Positions 50,672-61,068 of a stretch of 64,000 bases of DNA are shown piece by piece (the first letter of the stretch is position 1; each line of letters opens with the position of its first letter). Position numbers and translations under genes: made by a program. This DNA is from Devriesea agamarum (GTDB lineage Bacteria > Actinomycetota > Actinomycetes > Actinomycetales > Dermabacteraceae). The stretch lies in NCBI RefSeq assembly GCF_900070355.1, contig NZ_LN849456.1, forward strand, positions 868,001-932,000, read 5' to 3'. The notes under the pieces are model-generated. The model worked only from the letters and a program-made list of their open reading frames with translations, was not told the origin of the DNA and ran no database searches.

Positions 50672-51208
50672 ATGAGCCGCACTGCAATCGACGCCCAGGG
50701 ATCGTGGTTCGAGCCTGAGGAGATTGACCACCTGCGCACGCTTTTGCCCATGCTCTACGTGGATATCGTGCCCGTGCGCACTGATACCGACGGGACTCTA
50801 ACCGAGGTCGGGTTGCTCCTGAGAGCCTCTGGCGATGGCCGAATTGTGCGATCCATCGTGTCAGGTCGTGTACTTGTCCACGAATCGCTGCGCGAAGCGA
50901 TTGATCGCCACATCGAAAAAGATCTCGGACCCATGGCGCTGCCCTCACTGCCAGTGTCCCCGATGCCCTTCACGATCGCTGAGTACTTCCCCACCCCAGG
51001 TCGCTCTCCATTTACTGATACGCGTCAGCATGCGGTGTCACTGGCCTACATCGTGCCAATCGCCGGGGACTGCGGTCCGCAAGAAGATGCCCTGGAAATC
51101 GCGTGGTTCCGGGTGCCTGATCTGCTGGCCTCCGACGTCCTATTGGAAATGGAAGGTGGACACGACGTCATCGTACAGCGGGCTCTCTCGCACGCAGGCG
51201 TGGCCTAG
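50672..51208 (+). CDS. DUF4916 (Nudix-like) protein
   Basis: 178 residues; GAGGAGTTC ~8 bp upstream of the ATG. Pattern of DUF4916: WFEPEEIDHLRTLLPMLYVDIVPVRTDTDG, LTEVGLLLRASGDGRIVRSIVSGRV, ... HAVSLAYIVPIAGDC. The family has a Nudix fold but the Nudix box is not canonical (ESLREAIDRHIEKDLG). Substrate unknown. Confidence 0.85.
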   Translation: MSRTAIDAQGSWFEPEEIDHLRTLLPMLYVDIVPVRTDTDGTLTEVGLLLRASGDGRIVRSIVSGRVLVHESLREAIDRHIEKDLGPMALPSLPVSPMPFTIAEYFPTPGRSPFTDTRQHAVSLAYIVPIAGDCGPQEDALEIAWFRVPDLLASDVLLEMEGGHDVIVQRALSHAGVA

Positions 51209-51319
51209 GTCAGCTCGCTGGCTCAGATCCCCTACACAGGGCCCTGCATTACGACGCCGAGACCCAGCAAACAATACCGGCGAATAAGGCAACAACACCC
51301 CGCCCCCAACACCGACGAG

Positions 51320-52009
51320 TTAAAGCCCGGGTCCTTCCCGCAGAGCAGACACCACGATGCCGACAAGCGCCCGCAGCGCTCGTCCGCGATGAGAAATCTG
51401 GTCTTTCTCCTGCGGCGTGAGCTCCGCGCAGGTACGACCCTCCGCGCTGGGATCCTCCGGAACAAACAAGGGATCATAACCGAACCCGCCTGCGCCACGA
51501 GGAGCCGAGAGCAAAGTGCCGCGCATTTCCCCGATCTCCACGTGGGCGCGCCCATCGGGCCATGCCAAAGCCGCCGCGCACATAAAGCGGGCACCTCGAT
51601 GCTCCGGCGCTATATCTGCCAGTTGGGCAAGCAAGAGCGCATTATTCGCAGTATCGTCACCATGCCTGCCTGCCCACCGAGCAGAAAGAATACCGGGGGC
51701 TGCGCCGAGCACATCCACGATTAAACCGGAGTCATCAGCCACGGCCAACAATCCGCTGTGGTGCGCGGCAGCGCGAGCTTTTAAGACCGCGTTATCAGCG
51801 AACGTTAACCCATCCTCGACAACATCCGGCAGGGCTAAGTCGGCTGATGACACCACCAGGCCTCTGGCCTCATCACCTAAGTGTTCGGCTAAGACACGTT
51901 CCAGTTCACGCAATTTTTTAGCGTTGTGGGTGGCTAGAACGATACGGGGGGAACGAGGCCCAGTGCATCCTCGGCGTGAACCGAGCTGACTGGTGTGTGC
52001 GTCATTCAT
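51320..52009 (-). CDS. rdgB: RdgB/HAM1 non-canonical purine NTP pyrophosphatase
   Basis: 229 residues; the ATG at 52009 overlaps the rph stop (ATGA). HAM1 motif [20 protein letters not shown] at ~22-41, [56 protein letters not shown] and [10 protein letters not shown]. It removes ITP, dITP and XTP. The partner order rph-rdgB is common in actinobacteria. Confidence 0.95.
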   Translation of the reverse strand: MNDAHTSQLGSRRGCTGPRSPRIVLATHNAKKLRELERVLAEHLGDEARGLVVSSADLALPDVVEDGLTFADNAVLKARAAAHHSGLLAVADDSGLIVDVLGAAPGILSARWAGRHGDDTANNALLLAQLADIAPEHRGARFMCAAALAWPDGRAHVEIGEMRGTLLSAPRGAGGFGYDPLFVPEDPSAEGRTCAELTPQEKDQISHRGRALRALVGIVVSALREGPGL

Positions 52010-52758
52010 AGAGCAGTCGCCAAGGCATCTCGCTGAATATCGGCTAGCCTCCGGCATCCGCTGACCGCTAGATCAAGCAGCTGGTCTAGCTCAGCCTTAG
52101 AAAAAGGCGCGCCTTCCGCAGTTCCCTGCACCTCAACAAAACCGCCTGAACCGGTGACCACCACATTCATGTCTGTGCCAGCGGCGACATCCTCACGGTA
52201 CTCGAGGTCAAGAACACACCGGCCATCCACAACTCCCACGCTGACGGCACTCACCGAATCCGTCAGGACCTCGCGGGCAGCGGGAACGGAGCTGTGGCGT
52301 TTACCCCAGGAAATAGCGTCCGCCAACGCCACATAAGCCCCGGTAATCGCCGCGGTGCGCGTGCCACCGTCGGCCTGAAGCACATCGCAATCCAATTGGA
52401 TAGTGTTCTCACCCAACGCTTTAAGATCGACGACCGCTCGCAGAGAGCGGCCAATCAGACGCGAGATCTCGTGAGTGCGTCCGCCGATTTTCCCGCGCAC
52501 CGACTCGCGATCGCCGCGAGTGTTGGTTGCGCGCGGAAGCATCGCGTATTCGGCTGTCACCCACCCGGTACCGCTCCCCTTTTTCCAGCGCGGCACGCCC
52601 TCGGTGAAGGACGCGGCGCACAGCACCCGCGTGCGCCCAAATTCCACGAGCACACTGCCTTCAGCGTGATCGAGCCATCCGCGGGTAATGCGCACCTGAC
52701 GCAGATCGCCGGCCATGCGTCCATCAATCCGCGGAGCAGAACTGGCAGTGGTAGTCAT
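52006..52758 (-). CDS. rph: Ribonuclease PH
   Basis: 250 residues; GGAGGAATACTTC before the ATG. RNase PH pattern: [106 protein letters not shown]. Phosphorolytic 3' trimming of tRNA precursors. First gene of the rph-rdgB pair. Confidence 0.96.
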   Translation of the reverse strand: MTTTASSAPRIDGRMAGDLRQVRITRGWLDHAEGSVLVEFGRTRVLCAASFTEGVPRWKKGSGTGWVTAEYAMLPRATNTRGDRESVRGKIGGRTHEISRLIGRSLRAVVDLKALGENTIQLDCDVLQADGGTRTAAITGAYVALADAISWGKRHSSVPAAREVLTDSVSAVSVGVVDGRCVLDLEYREDVAAGTDMNVVVTGSGGFVEVQGTAEGAPFSKAELDQLLDLAVSGCRRLADIQRDALATAL

Positions 52759-52785
52759 GAAGTATTCCTCCGTGGTGGCAGACAG

Positions 52786-53583
52786 CTAAGAGTCAGGATG
52801 TAATTCAGCGCCTGAGACTGCCAACTCTAATGGCCCGTCATAGACAGCTGCAGCTTCGCGCCGCGTCAACTCCGGATCGGTCCACGCAGGGATGTGGGTA
52901 AGCACAAGGCGTTTGGCTCCTGCGGCCTGGGCTGCCTGGCCCGCGCGCCGTCCGGTCAGATGCACGTTGGAAATGGCATCATCGCGCCCTTCTAGGTATC
53001 CGGCTTCGCACAGGAAGAGATCGACATCCCTGGCGAGATCCACTAATGCAGGACACGAGTCGGTGTCGCCCGAATAGGCAACGCATGCGAAACCGTCACC
53101 CGGCTGATCCGTCTCGACCCGGAATCCGTAGGCCTCCACCGGATGATTCACACGGCGTACCGTCAGCCTGAACGGACCAATGTGTAGCTGCTGGCCTTCG
53201 GCAAGAGGGTTAAACGCAAACGGGGCGCTACGAGCACCAACCGGGCAATCACTGTCGTTCCCGGTCACCGCTAAGAAACGCTGTCGCAGGTCAGAGGGGG
53301 CATACACCGGCAGCTGAGGCATCACACGGCCCGGATAATAGGCCCGGAACACTTCCAGCCCCGCTAAGTCCAGGAAATGATCGGGGTGAAGATGCGAAAT
53401 CACGACCGCATCCAGTGCGCCCGGATCCAGCACCCGTTGCAACGTGCCTAAGGCACCGTTGCCGATGTCGAACAACACGTTCCATTTCTTGCCAGCCGCG
53501 TCGCGGTGATGGAAAAGATAGCTGGAAGCCGGGGAGTGCGGGCCCGCATAACTGCCCGCGCAGCCAATAATGGTGACTCTCAT
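52786..53583 (-). CDS. Metallo-beta-lactamase-fold hydrolase
   Basis: 265 residues. RNase Z-like [49 protein letters not shown] (H-x-H-x-D-H), and C-terminal His in [30 protein letters not shown]. In actinobacteria this gene typically lies between murI and rph and has phosphodiesterase-type annotation. The ATG overlaps murI's end by 4 bp. Confidence 0.9.
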   Translation of the reverse strand: MRVTIIGCAGSYAGPHSPASSYLFHHRDAAGKKWNVLFDIGNGALGTLQRVLDPGALDAVVISHLHPDHFLDLAGLEVFRAYYPGRVMPQLPVYAPSDLRQRFLAVTGNDSDCPVGARSAPFAFNPLAEGQQLHIGPFRLTVRRVNHPVEAYGFRVETDQPGDGFACVAYSGDTDSCPALVDLARDVDLFLCEAGYLEGRDDAISNVHLTGRRAGQAAQAAGAKRLVLTHIPAWTDPELTRREAAAVYDGPLELAVSGAELHPDS

Positions 53584-54467
53584 CCGGGCCTGCCTTGCGA
53601 TGCACAGTCACCGTCAATCGCTGCCGCAATCGTCGTATCAGCCTGCGGATCAATCACGGGAAAGGTGGCGGTCATCGTGACCTCCGGCCCCAGAAAACGA
53701 CGTGAAAGATGGGCGAACATCGTCGGATCATCACTTTCGCGGTCGCTCGCGGTTTCGGTGAAGACGTGCCGGGCAGGCCCAGCAGCCGGATCCCGCTCCA
53801 TATTGAGCTGGCGCAGAACGCGGTAAACATCGAGAGCTGTTTCCTCCGAGGAAGACACGAGCGTCACATCGGGCCCCATCACATAGGAAATCGGGCCTTT
53901 AAGCATCGGATAATGCGTGCATCCGAGTACCAGCGTGTCCACACCCGCAGCATGCATCGGCGCCAAGTACTCCCGCGCCACCTCCACGACCTCGTCTCCG
54001 CTGGTTTCACCGCGCTCGACGAACTCGACAAATCGCGGACAGGCCACAGAGGTGATGGTCAGATCCGGAGCCGCAGCAAACGCATCCTCATAGGCGCGAG
54101 AAGCAATGGTTGCCCTGGTACCGATGACGCCAATGCGCTTATTGCGGGTGGTGACCACCGCGCGCCGAGCCGCGGGCAAAATCACTTCGATCACCGGCAC
54201 GCTGTAGCGCTCCCGGGCATCGCGTAACACTGCCGCCGTCGCCGTGTTGCAGGCGATCACCAGCATTTTGACCCCGCGGTCCACCAACGCATCCATAACC
54301 GACAGAGCCAAGGTGCGGACCTGCGCGATGGGACGAGGTCCGTACGGGGTGTGGGCGGTGTCGCCGATATAGACCAACTCCTCATGCGGAAGCTGGTCCA
54401 AGATTGCGCGCGCGACGGTCAGACCGCCGACACCGGAATCGAAGATTCCAATCGGGGCGTTGTTCAT
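53580..54467 (-). CDS. murI: Glutamate racemase
   Basis: 295 residues. [43 protein letters not shown] (catalytic Cys 1) and [12 protein letters not shown] (Cys 2). Supplies D-glutamate for peptidoglycan. Leads the murI-MBL pair on the minus strand. Confidence 0.96.
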   Translation of the reverse strand: MNNAPIGIFDSGVGGLTVARAILDQLPHEELVYIGDTAHTPYGPRPIAQVRTLALSVMDALVDRGVKMLVIACNTATAAVLRDARERYSVPVIEVILPAARRAVVTTRNKRIGVIGTRATIASRAYEDAFAAAPDLTITSVACPRFVEFVERGETSGDEVVEVAREYLAPMHAAGVDTLVLGCTHYPMLKGPISYVMGPDVTLVSSSEETALDVYRVLRQLNMERDPAAGPARHVFTETASDRESDDPTMFAHLSRRFLGPEVTMTATFPVIDPQADTTIAAAIDGDCASQGRPG

Positions 54468-54568
54468 TGTTTACAGGCTAGAAGTAAAGGAGGACTTAGC
54501 GTCACCTCGGCGCGCCTTTGAAACGGACATCACATGCTCGGCCTGCCGCCACGGATATCCGGTCGCGG

Positions 54569-55276
54569 CTACCGTGCAGCTCCTCCGCGGTCATCACCTG
54601 TGCTGGACGAAGGATCCTGCTCAGGCTCGGACGGCATAGTGCCAAGCAGCACCGAGACCAACGATTCCTGGAGCCACGATAGGAACTCATAGACGCTGGC
54701 CAAATAGTCAATCCCTACCTCAGGATCCTCCTGTGAGGCCGGGGGCTCAATCTGGTTAACCCGCAAGAGCTGCAAGGCTTCAAAATCGGCGTCACTGCGC
54801 AGACCTATTCGATCTGCGATCACAAGCCGCATATCAGTCAGGGCCCGAACCCACAGCTGTGCCGTCCGCTGACCCAACACAATTTCTCCTGCCCCCGGCC
54901 CGGAGGCGTCGATAATCTGCGATACGGCAGCTAGCGCCTTGAGCTTCTCATCGGCCAGATGGCTCTGAGAAAGCCGACGAAACTCCTCACTGATCGCGCT
55001 ATCTCCCGCACCCGCGTCGGGGAAAAGACGTTTTGTTGCGGAGTCGTGCGGCATCCGAGGTCCGATACTCGCAAACTCGGCTTCCAGCCGGGCGAGAGGA
55101 TCTTCCGACGACGCGGCCTCTCGTACGGGCGCAGGAAGGTCATCCTCACCGAGGCCAAGATCAGACCTCACCAGTTCAGCGACCTCTTGAGCGACCTGAG
55201 CCGTCACTGATTTTTCTTCGCTTTCAAGACGGCACACGAACGTATTGACGGCGGTGAAGACAAATGCATGAGCCAT
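54569..55276 (-). CDS. DUF2017 protein
   Basis: 235 residues, 2 bp after clpS. FVCRLESEEKSVTAQVAQEVAELVR and the later DMRLVIADRIGLRSDADF are typical of DUF2017, an actinobacterial family almost always found beside clpS. The role is unknown; context suggests Clp proteolysis. Confidence 0.85.
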   Translation of the reverse strand: MAHAFVFTAVNTFVCRLESEEKSVTAQVAQEVAELVRSDLGLGEDDLPAPVREAASSEDPLARLEAEFASIGPRMPHDSATKRLFPDAGAGDSAISEEFRRLSQSHLADEKLKALAAVSQIIDASGPGAGEIVLGQRTAQLWVRALTDMRLVIADRIGLRSDADFEALQLLRVNQIEPPASQEDPEVGIDYLASVYEFLSWLQESLVSVLLGTMPSEPEQDPSSSTGDDRGGAAR

Positions 55277-55278
55277 GG

Positions 55279-55584
55279 TCAGTCCTGCCCCGCGAGTTCA
55301 AGAGTGGCGTGCAAACCATAAGAGTGCATGGCAAACACGTCCGCTTCGGCTTGTTCTCGGGAACCGCGCGCCACCACTGCGCGCCCCTTTTCATGGACCT
55401 CACGCATGAGACGCTCTGCTTTAGCCAAGGGGTAGCCGAAATGCCGACGAAAAACGTAGACGACGTACGACATCAAATTGATCGGGTCGTTCCACACCAC
55501 CGTGACCCATTCCCGTTCCTGGAGTGACGTCGCGCCGGGCGCGGTGCAACCGCGAGATTCCGGACTAGACGTCATGATGGTCAT
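55279..55584 (-). CDS. clpS: ClpS, adaptor for the Clp protease
   Basis: 101 residues. WVTVVWNDPINLMSYVVYVFRRHFGYP, then AKAERLMREVHEKGRAVVARGSREQAEADVF. It has the N-degron-binding ClpS fold that delivers substrates to ClpCP/ClpAP. Divergent from pncB. Confidence 0.93.
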   Translation of the reverse strand: MTIMTSSPESRGCTAPGATSLQEREWVTVVWNDPINLMSYVVYVFRRHFGYPLAKAERLMREVHEKGRAVVARGSREQAEADVFAMHSYGLHATLELAGQD

Positions 55585-55644
55585 CTCCTCTTCAACGGTC
55601 GTATTCCTATCGTAGACACCCCGGTCATATCCTAGGCTGTTCCC

Positions 55645-57129
55645 GTGACTACCTCACTGTTCACCGACCATTACGAACTCACGATGGTTCAGGCCGCCCG
55701 CCGCGCGGGAACCGATCAACGGCGTTGCGTGTTTGAAGTCTTCACCCGGCGTCTGCCTGAGGGGCGTCGCTACGGCGTTCTCGCTGGTACTGGCCGTTTT
55801 TTGGAAGCGCTGAAAGAATTTCGTTTCAACGATGCTGAACTGAAGTTTTTACGTGACCGAGGGATTGTAGATTCCCCCACGCTCCAGGCACTCGAGTCCT
55901 ACCGGTTCGGTGGACATATCTACGGCTACGAAGAAGGCGAACTATTTTTCCCTCATTCTCCCGTTCTGCGAGTGGAAGGCACTTTCGCTGACGCGGTGGT
56001 GTTGGAGACTCTCTTGCTGTCCATGCTGAATTACGACAGCTCCGTGGCATCGGTCGGCTCCAGAATGACCTGGGCCGCGGGAGAACGACCCTGTATCGAA
56101 ATGGGATCGCGCCGGGTTCACGAAGAAGCTGGGGTTGCGGCCGCCCGCGCAGCAGCCATTGCTGGATTCTCCTCCACCTCAAACCTAGAGGCGGGACGAC
56201 GTTACGGGATTCCAACCGGGGGCACCGCCGCCCACGCCTTCACGTTGCTTTTTGATTCTGAGGCCGACGCGTTCACCGCTCAAGTCGAATCGCTCGGGCG
56301 GAGCACCACGCTCCTCGTGGACACTTACGATGTCATGGCCGCTGTGCGCAAAGCCGTGGAGATCGCAGGACCTCAGCTCGGTGCTGTCCGACTCGACTCC
56401 GGTAACCTACAGCGCACTGCGCAGGAAGTCCGCGACCTCTTGGATTCATTAGGCGCCCACGCGACCCGGATCGTCGCAACCAGCGACCTCGACGAATTTA
56501 AGATCGTTCAGTTTGGATCGGCCCCCATTGATGTCTTTGGGATCGGCACCAATCTGGTCACAGGCGGAGGATATCCGGCCGCCGGGTTCGTTTATAAGCT
56601 CGTCGAGCATGAGGCTCCTGACGGCACCATGATCCCGGTGGCAAAAAAGAGCGCGGAGAAAACCGGAACCGGTGGACGCAAGCTCGCTGTACGAGTGCAG
56701 CACTCAGCTGGGGATAGTCACCGCGCTGTCTGCGAAGCCGTCATCGCCGGTAAACAACATTTGTTGGACGACTACGCGCGGCGCCTGACGGGACGTGCCT
56801 TGCAGGTTCCACTGGTGCTCGACGGCGAGATGACCTCGTCTGCCACGCCCGCAGAACGTGTTCAGCAAGCTCGGCAGCGTCATGCTGAATCCCTCGCTGA
56901 ACTCAATCTCGATGGCAGTCTCGGCACCATAGGTAGCACCATGGACAGCGTTGGGTCGATGTCAACCGCCACCGGGCAGTCCGACACCCGAACCCAGGCG
57001 GATCGGGACTCTAAGGCGCCGCTGTATCAGCGGGCGGGACGCGAAGCTATGGAGCATGCGCTCAACGCGGGACCAGCCATCCCCACGGTGATGCTCGATC
57101 ACGAACGCCTCACCTTTCAGGAATGCTGA
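55645..57129 (+). CDS. pncB: Nicotinate phosphoribosyltransferase
   Basis: 494 residues from a GTG. NAPRTase pattern: LFTDHYELTMVQAARRAG, CVFEVFTRRLPEGRRYGVLAGTGR, ASVGSRM, FSSTSNLEAGRRYGIPTGGTAAHAF (catalytic His), GVRLDSG-type AVRLDSGNL, IVATSDLDEF and GIGTNLVTGG. First step of NAD salvage from nicotinate. The C-terminal ~70 residues include a Ser/Thr/Met-rich unstructured insert (DGSLGTIGSTMDSVGSMSTAT) beyond the family's normal end. Confidence 0.94.
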   Translation: MTTSLFTDHYELTMVQAARRAGTDQRRCVFEVFTRRLPEGRRYGVLAGTGRFLEALKEFRFNDAELKFLRDRGIVDSPTLQALESYRFGGHIYGYEEGELFFPHSPVLRVEGTFADAVVLETLLLSMLNYDSSVASVGSRMTWAAGERPCIEMGSRRVHEEAGVAAARAAAIAGFSSTSNLEAGRRYGIPTGGTAAHAFTLLFDSEADAFTAQVESLGRSTTLLVDTYDVMAAVRKAVEIAGPQLGAVRLDSGNLQRTAQEVRDLLDSLGAHATRIVATSDLDEFKIVQFGSAPIDVFGIGTNLVTGGGYPAAGFVYKLVEHEAPDGTMIPVAKKSAEKTGTGGRKLAVRVQHSAGDSHRAVCEAVIAGKQHLLDDYARRLTGRALQVPLVLDGEMTSSATPAERVQQARQRHAESLAELNLDGSLGTIGSTMDSVGSMSTATGQSDTRTQADRDSKAPLYQRAGREAMEHALNAGPAIPTVMLDHERLTFQEC

Positions 57130-57138
57130 GCACCGTTT

Positions 57139-58983
57139 TTAGCGGCGTCCCACAAACCATCCACGCACCACACCGATCCGCTCTTTGATCTGCTGTGCGC
57201 TGGCCTGCGGCACCGCGGGGCCTCCGCACCGGCTGCGCAGAGTGTTGTGTACCTGCCCGTGCGGAACACCTGATTTTTTTGCCCAGGCCGACACCAAGGT
57301 CGAGAGTTCTTTGCGTAGCGCCATGAGCTGCCGATGATCGACCACCTGAGAGTCTTCAGCGGTATCGCCCTGAGCAGACCGGGAACCACGGCCTTTACGC
57401 GCAACCTGACGCGCCTGGTGTTCACGCAGAAGCGTCGACACCTGGTCGGGATCCAGCAAACCCGGGATACCGAGGAAGTCTTGCTCATCTTCGCTCCCGA
57501 CGATCCCCCCGGTTCCGTACTCACCGCCGTCAAACAGCACCCGGTCAAAGGATGCCTCCGACTGCAGCGCCTCGAACTCGAATCCAAGTTGTTGACCTGA
57601 AGCTTTTTCCTCGCGGTTTGCCTCAGCGAGGGCCTGCTCGTCCAGACCCGTTTCCGCATCACCTTGGTCCTCGCGTTTATCCAACACATGGTCGCGTTCG
57701 GCTTCCATCTGGCCGGCGAGTGCCATCAGAATCGGGACGCTGGGAAGAAAAACGCTGGCGGTTTCCCCGCGTCGGCGTGAGCGCACGAATCGCCCCACAG
57801 CCTGTGCAAAGAACATGGGGGTTGAGGTTGATGTCGCGTAAACACCGACGGCGAGCCGAGGAACATCCACCCCCTCGGAGACCATCCGCACGGCTACCAT
57901 CCACCGCTTGCCGTTTTGTGCAAACTCTTCGATCTTTCGGCCCGCCCCAGCATCATCAGACAGCACCACCGTGGCGGTTTCTCCGGTGAGTTCGAGCAGC
58001 TGACGCGCATAGGCACGAGCGGACGCCTGATCGGTTGCGATCACCAAACCACCCGCGTCCGGCACTCCTCGCCGCACCTCGGTCAGTCGTTGATCTGCCG
58101 CACGCAAAACGGCCGGTATCCACTCACCTTTGGGATCCAGAGCGGTTCGCCAGGCCTGAGCCGTAATGTCTTTGGTCTCTACACCACCGAGCTGCGCGCT
58201 GATTTCTTCACCCTGACGATTGCGCCAATGCATTCGCCCCGAGTAACTCAGAAAGATGACCGGTCGCACCACGTGGTCGCGCAAAGCGTCGCTGTAGCCG
58301 TAGGTGTAATCGGCTCGAGAGCGCAAAAACCCGTCGCCGTCTTCCTCATACACAACAAAAGGGATCTGAGCCGAGTCCGAACGAAATGGTGTACCGGTCA
58401 GCGCTAGCCGTCTGGTCGCCGGATCAAACGCTTCGCGCACCCCATCCCCCCAGGTCAACGCATCACCCGCGTGGTGGATTTCGTCGAGGATGACCAGGGT
58501 GCGTTCTGCTTCCGTGCGTGCCCGATGCAAACGTGGATTCATCCCGACCTGGGCGTAGGTGACCGCAACACCTTGGTATCCCGCGCCGTGCATACCTTGC
58601 GCATTAGTGAAGTTAGGGTCGAGCGATATACCGACTCGAGCCGCGGAGTCCGCCCACTGGGATTTCAGGTGTTCAGTCGGAGCCACGACGGTGACCCGAC
58701 GGACCAGGCCCTCGCCCAGCAACATCGCGGCAATCTGCAGAGCAAAAGTGGTTTTGCCCGCACCCGGGGTCGCGACGGCGAGGAATTCTCGCGGCGCGCT
58801 CTCCCGGTACTTTGCGAGCGCTTCAGCCTGCCAGGCACGCAGTTTCGGGGCAGTGCCCCATGGGGCCCTTCCGGGAAAGGCCGGAGGAAGATTTTGAGCT
58901 GCTGCCGGCGATGGGTGCGCGGGTGCAGGAACGGATCCCGATGATGCGGGCTGACGCTGGGGGCGAGAAGAACTGAGATTCAC
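57139..58983 (-). CDS. DEAD/DEAH-box helicase (superfamily 2)
   Basis: 614 residues from a GTG. Residues ~45-240: RAWQAEALAKY, FLAVATPGAGKTTFALQIA (Walker A), VVAPTEHLKSQW, LVILDEIHHAGDAL (DEIH), ALTGTPFRS. Residues ~300-420: VIATDQASARAYARQL and QAVGRFVRSRRRGETASVF (motif VI). This short SF2 helicase next to a DUF3039 gene is a standard actinobacterial pair. The C-terminus is helical and basic. Confidence 0.9.
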   Translation of the reverse strand: MNLSSSRPQRQPASSGSVPAPAHPSPAAAQNLPPAFPGRAPWGTAPKLRAWQAEALAKYRESAPREFLAVATPGAGKTTFALQIAAMLLGEGLVRRVTVVAPTEHLKSQWADSAARVGISLDPNFTNAQGMHGAGYQGVAVTYAQVGMNPRLHRARTEAERTLVILDEIHHAGDALTWGDGVREAFDPATRRLALTGTPFRSDSAQIPFVVYEEDGDGFLRSRADYTYGYSDALRDHVVRPVIFLSYSGRMHWRNRQGEEISAQLGGVETKDITAQAWRTALDPKGEWIPAVLRAADQRLTEVRRGVPDAGGLVIATDQASARAYARQLLELTGETATVVLSDDAGAGRKIEEFAQNGKRWMVAVRMVSEGVDVPRLAVGVYATSTSTPMFFAQAVGRFVRSRRRGETASVFLPSVPILMALAGQMEAERDHVLDKREDQGDAETGLDEQALAEANREEKASGQQLGFEFEALQSEASFDRVLFDGGEYGTGGIVGSEDEQDFLGIPGLLDPDQVSTLLREHQARQVARKGRGSRSAQGDTAEDSQVVDHRQLMALRKELSTLVSAWAKKSGVPHGQVHNTLRSRCGGPAVPQASAQQIKERIGVVRGWFVGRR

Positions 58984-59049
58984 GGCGTCATCCAGGGTAC
59001 AGCGCCGGGTAAGCGGCTTCGCTCAGGTGAGAGTGTGCCAAATATGACG

Positions 59050-59081
59050 TGGGCTCGGCACGTCACAACATGCCGAGCCCA
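59050..59081. terminator. Terminator-like hairpin between helicase and DUF3039 genes
   Basis: TGGGCTCGGCA and TGCCGAGCCCA, perfect 11-bp stem with a 10-nt loop, 34 bp after the DUF3039 stop. A T-run is weak on both strands. Confidence 0.6.
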
Positions 59082-59114
59082 AACGGTCAGGATCGATACG
59101 ACCGCAAGGCCGCT

Positions 59115-59474
59115 TTAGCGTCCGCCGCCAAACAAACCGCGCCAGCCGCGTCCGCTTGAGCCACCAGATGCACCCTCGTCGCCTCCATCTGCGGGATCGC
59201 GTAGACCGTCATAGATCTCTTTGCACTCGGGACACACTGGGTATTTCTGCGGGTCACGGCCGGGCACCCACACCTTCCCGCACAGCGCGATCACCGGAGT
59301 CCCCCCGAGGGCAGACTTCATGATCTTGTCTTTGCGCACGTAGTGGGCGAAACGATCGTGGTCGCCGGGTTCAGCAGACTGCTCTTGTGCTTTGCGGTCC
59401 AAGACCGCCGTCGCACCAGGGCCTGCAGGCTCACGATACGGGTCCGTACGATTCGGGTCCGAAATCTCACTCAT
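59115..59474 (-). CDS. DUF3039 protein
   Basis: 119 residues; ATG 59474 with AGGAGG 6 bp upstream. The core HYVRKDKIMKSALGGTPVIALCGKVWVPGRDPQKYPVCPECKEIYDGL carries four zinc-binding-like residues (C...C-x2-C with upstream His/Cys). The end is Gly-rich (GGSSGRGWRGLFGGGR). Function unknown. Confidence 0.88.
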   Translation of the reverse strand: MSEISDPNRTDPYREPAGPGATAVLDRKAQEQSAEPGDHDRFAHYVRKDKIMKSALGGTPVIALCGKVWVPGRDPQKYPVCPECKEIYDGLRDPADGGDEGASGGSSGRGWRGLFGGGR

Positions 59475-59532
59475 ATCGTTCCTCCTGCTCAAAATGAGGT
59501 CGACACGATCATGCCATGCCATGGCGATGGGG

Positions 59533-60984
59533 TTACAACCAGATTCCACTGGTCTTGAGCGCGGGTATTGCTCCCGTGATGGTATCCACGGTGCCTGCCT
59601 TTTCCCGAGCGACATGTTCAACCGCCGCCGCAACGGTTTTGGTGACGCCTTCGTTGAACACGCTCGGCACGATATAGGTGGGGTTCAGCTCCTCATCCGT
59701 GACCACCGCTGCAAGCGCCGATGCGGCTGCCAATAGCATCGCATCATCGACGTCTTTAGCGTGGGCATCGAGCAGCCCCCGAAACACACCCGGGAAGGCG
59801 AGCACATTATTAATTTGGTTGGCGAAATCGCTGCGCCCGGTCGCCACCACTTTGGCATGCTTCGCTGCTTCAGCGGGATCAATTTCGGGGCTCGGATTAG
59901 CCATCGCGAACACGATGGCGTCTTTGGCCATCGTCGCGACATCATCGGCAGTCATAATGTTCCCCGCCGACACCCCAATAAACACGTCAGCGTCTTTGAG
60001 TGCGTCATGAAGAGTTCCAGAAATTCCTCGCGGGTTTGTCACCTCAGCGATCCACGGGAGCCGACCCGACAGACCCGGACGGTCGATGTGCACAATGCCG
60101 TCGATATCGGTGACGACCACGTCCTTGGCTCCTGCGGCGCGCAGAAGACGCAAGATAGCGGTGCCTGCGGCCCCCGCTCCTGAAAGCACAATGCGCACCT
60201 CACCGAGTTTCTTACCGACCACTCGCAGTGCATTTTTCAGTGCTGCCACCACAACGATGGCAGTGCCGTGCTGATCGTCGTGGAAGACGGGAATATCGAG
60301 TTCAGCGCGCAGCCGATCCTCAATTTCAAAGCATCGCGGAGCCGAAATATCTTCTAAATTAATTCCAGCAAACACGGGCGCGATCGCCTTGACATGGGCG
60401 ACGATGTCATCAACCTCATGGGCATCCAAGCAAATCGGGAACGCGTCGATCCCAGCGAATCGTTTGAACAGCGCGGCTTTACCTTCCATCACCGGCATCG
60501 CGGCCAAAGGGCCAAGGTCTCCCAGTCCGAGAATTGCTGAGCCATCAGTCACTACCGCAACCGTGTTGCGTTTGATCGTCAGCCGGCGGGCATCCTCGGG
60601 ATTTTCAGCGATGGCTTCGACCACCCGCGCCACCCCGGGTGTGTAAACCATCGATAGATCGTCACGATGCCGGATCGGAACTTTAGACTCCACGGTCAAC
60701 TTGCCCCCGAGGTGGGCGAGGAAGGTCCGGTCCGACACCCGGCCAACATCAATCCCGTCGAGTTGGCGCAGCGCGTTCACAACCTCGGCGGCGTGGTCGT
60801 TGCCGGAGGTTAAACAGGTGATGTCAGCGCGCAACCGCTCCGGGCCCGACGCAGACACGTCCAGCGCGGTCACCGTGCCACCGTGCTTCTCAATGCAACT
60901 GGTGATGTCACTGACCGCGGCGGTATGAGCCGCAAATTCAAGTCGGATGGTAATTGAATAACTCACAGAAGGTGCCGGTGCCAT
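59533..60984 (-). CDS. NAD(P)-dependent malic enzyme with N-terminal ACT domain
   Basis: 483 residues. Residues 1-~80: ACT-like regulatory domain (SITIRLEFAAHTAAVSDITSCIEKHGGTV). Residues ~90-480: malic enzyme (KVPIRHRDDLSMVYTPGVA, TVAVVTDGSAILGLGDLGPLAAMPVMEGKA, DDQHGTAIVV, VLSGAGAAGTAILRLL, and FAMANPSPEIDP). It decarboxylates malate to pyruvate. The ACT domain suggests amino-acid control. A tail ends ...ALKTSGIWL. Confidence 0.94.
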   Translation of the reverse strand: MAPAPSVSYSITIRLEFAAHTAAVSDITSCIEKHGGTVTALDVSASGPERLRADITCLTSGNDHAAEVVNALRQLDGIDVGRVSDRTFLAHLGGKLTVESKVPIRHRDDLSMVYTPGVARVVEAIAENPEDARRLTIKRNTVAVVTDGSAILGLGDLGPLAAMPVMEGKAALFKRFAGIDAFPICLDAHEVDDIVAHVKAIAPVFAGINLEDISAPRCFEIEDRLRAELDIPVFHDDQHGTAIVVVAALKNALRVVGKKLGEVRIVLSGAGAAGTAILRLLRAAGAKDVVVTDIDGIVHIDRPGLSGRLPWIAEVTNPRGISGTLHDALKDADVFIGVSAGNIMTADDVATMAKDAIVFAMANPSPEIDPAEAAKHAKVVATGRSDFANQINNVLAFPGVFRGLLDAHAKDVDDAMLLAAASALAAVVTDEELNPTYIVPSVFNEGVTKTVAAAVEHVAREKAGTVDTITGAIPALKTSGIWL

Positions 60985-61068
60985 GAAGCTATCCTGGCAC
61001 AGTTACAGTGATAGCGGGCTGGGTATGAATCCGCCCGATCACGCTTTTGAAACTCGCGGGTATTCTCT

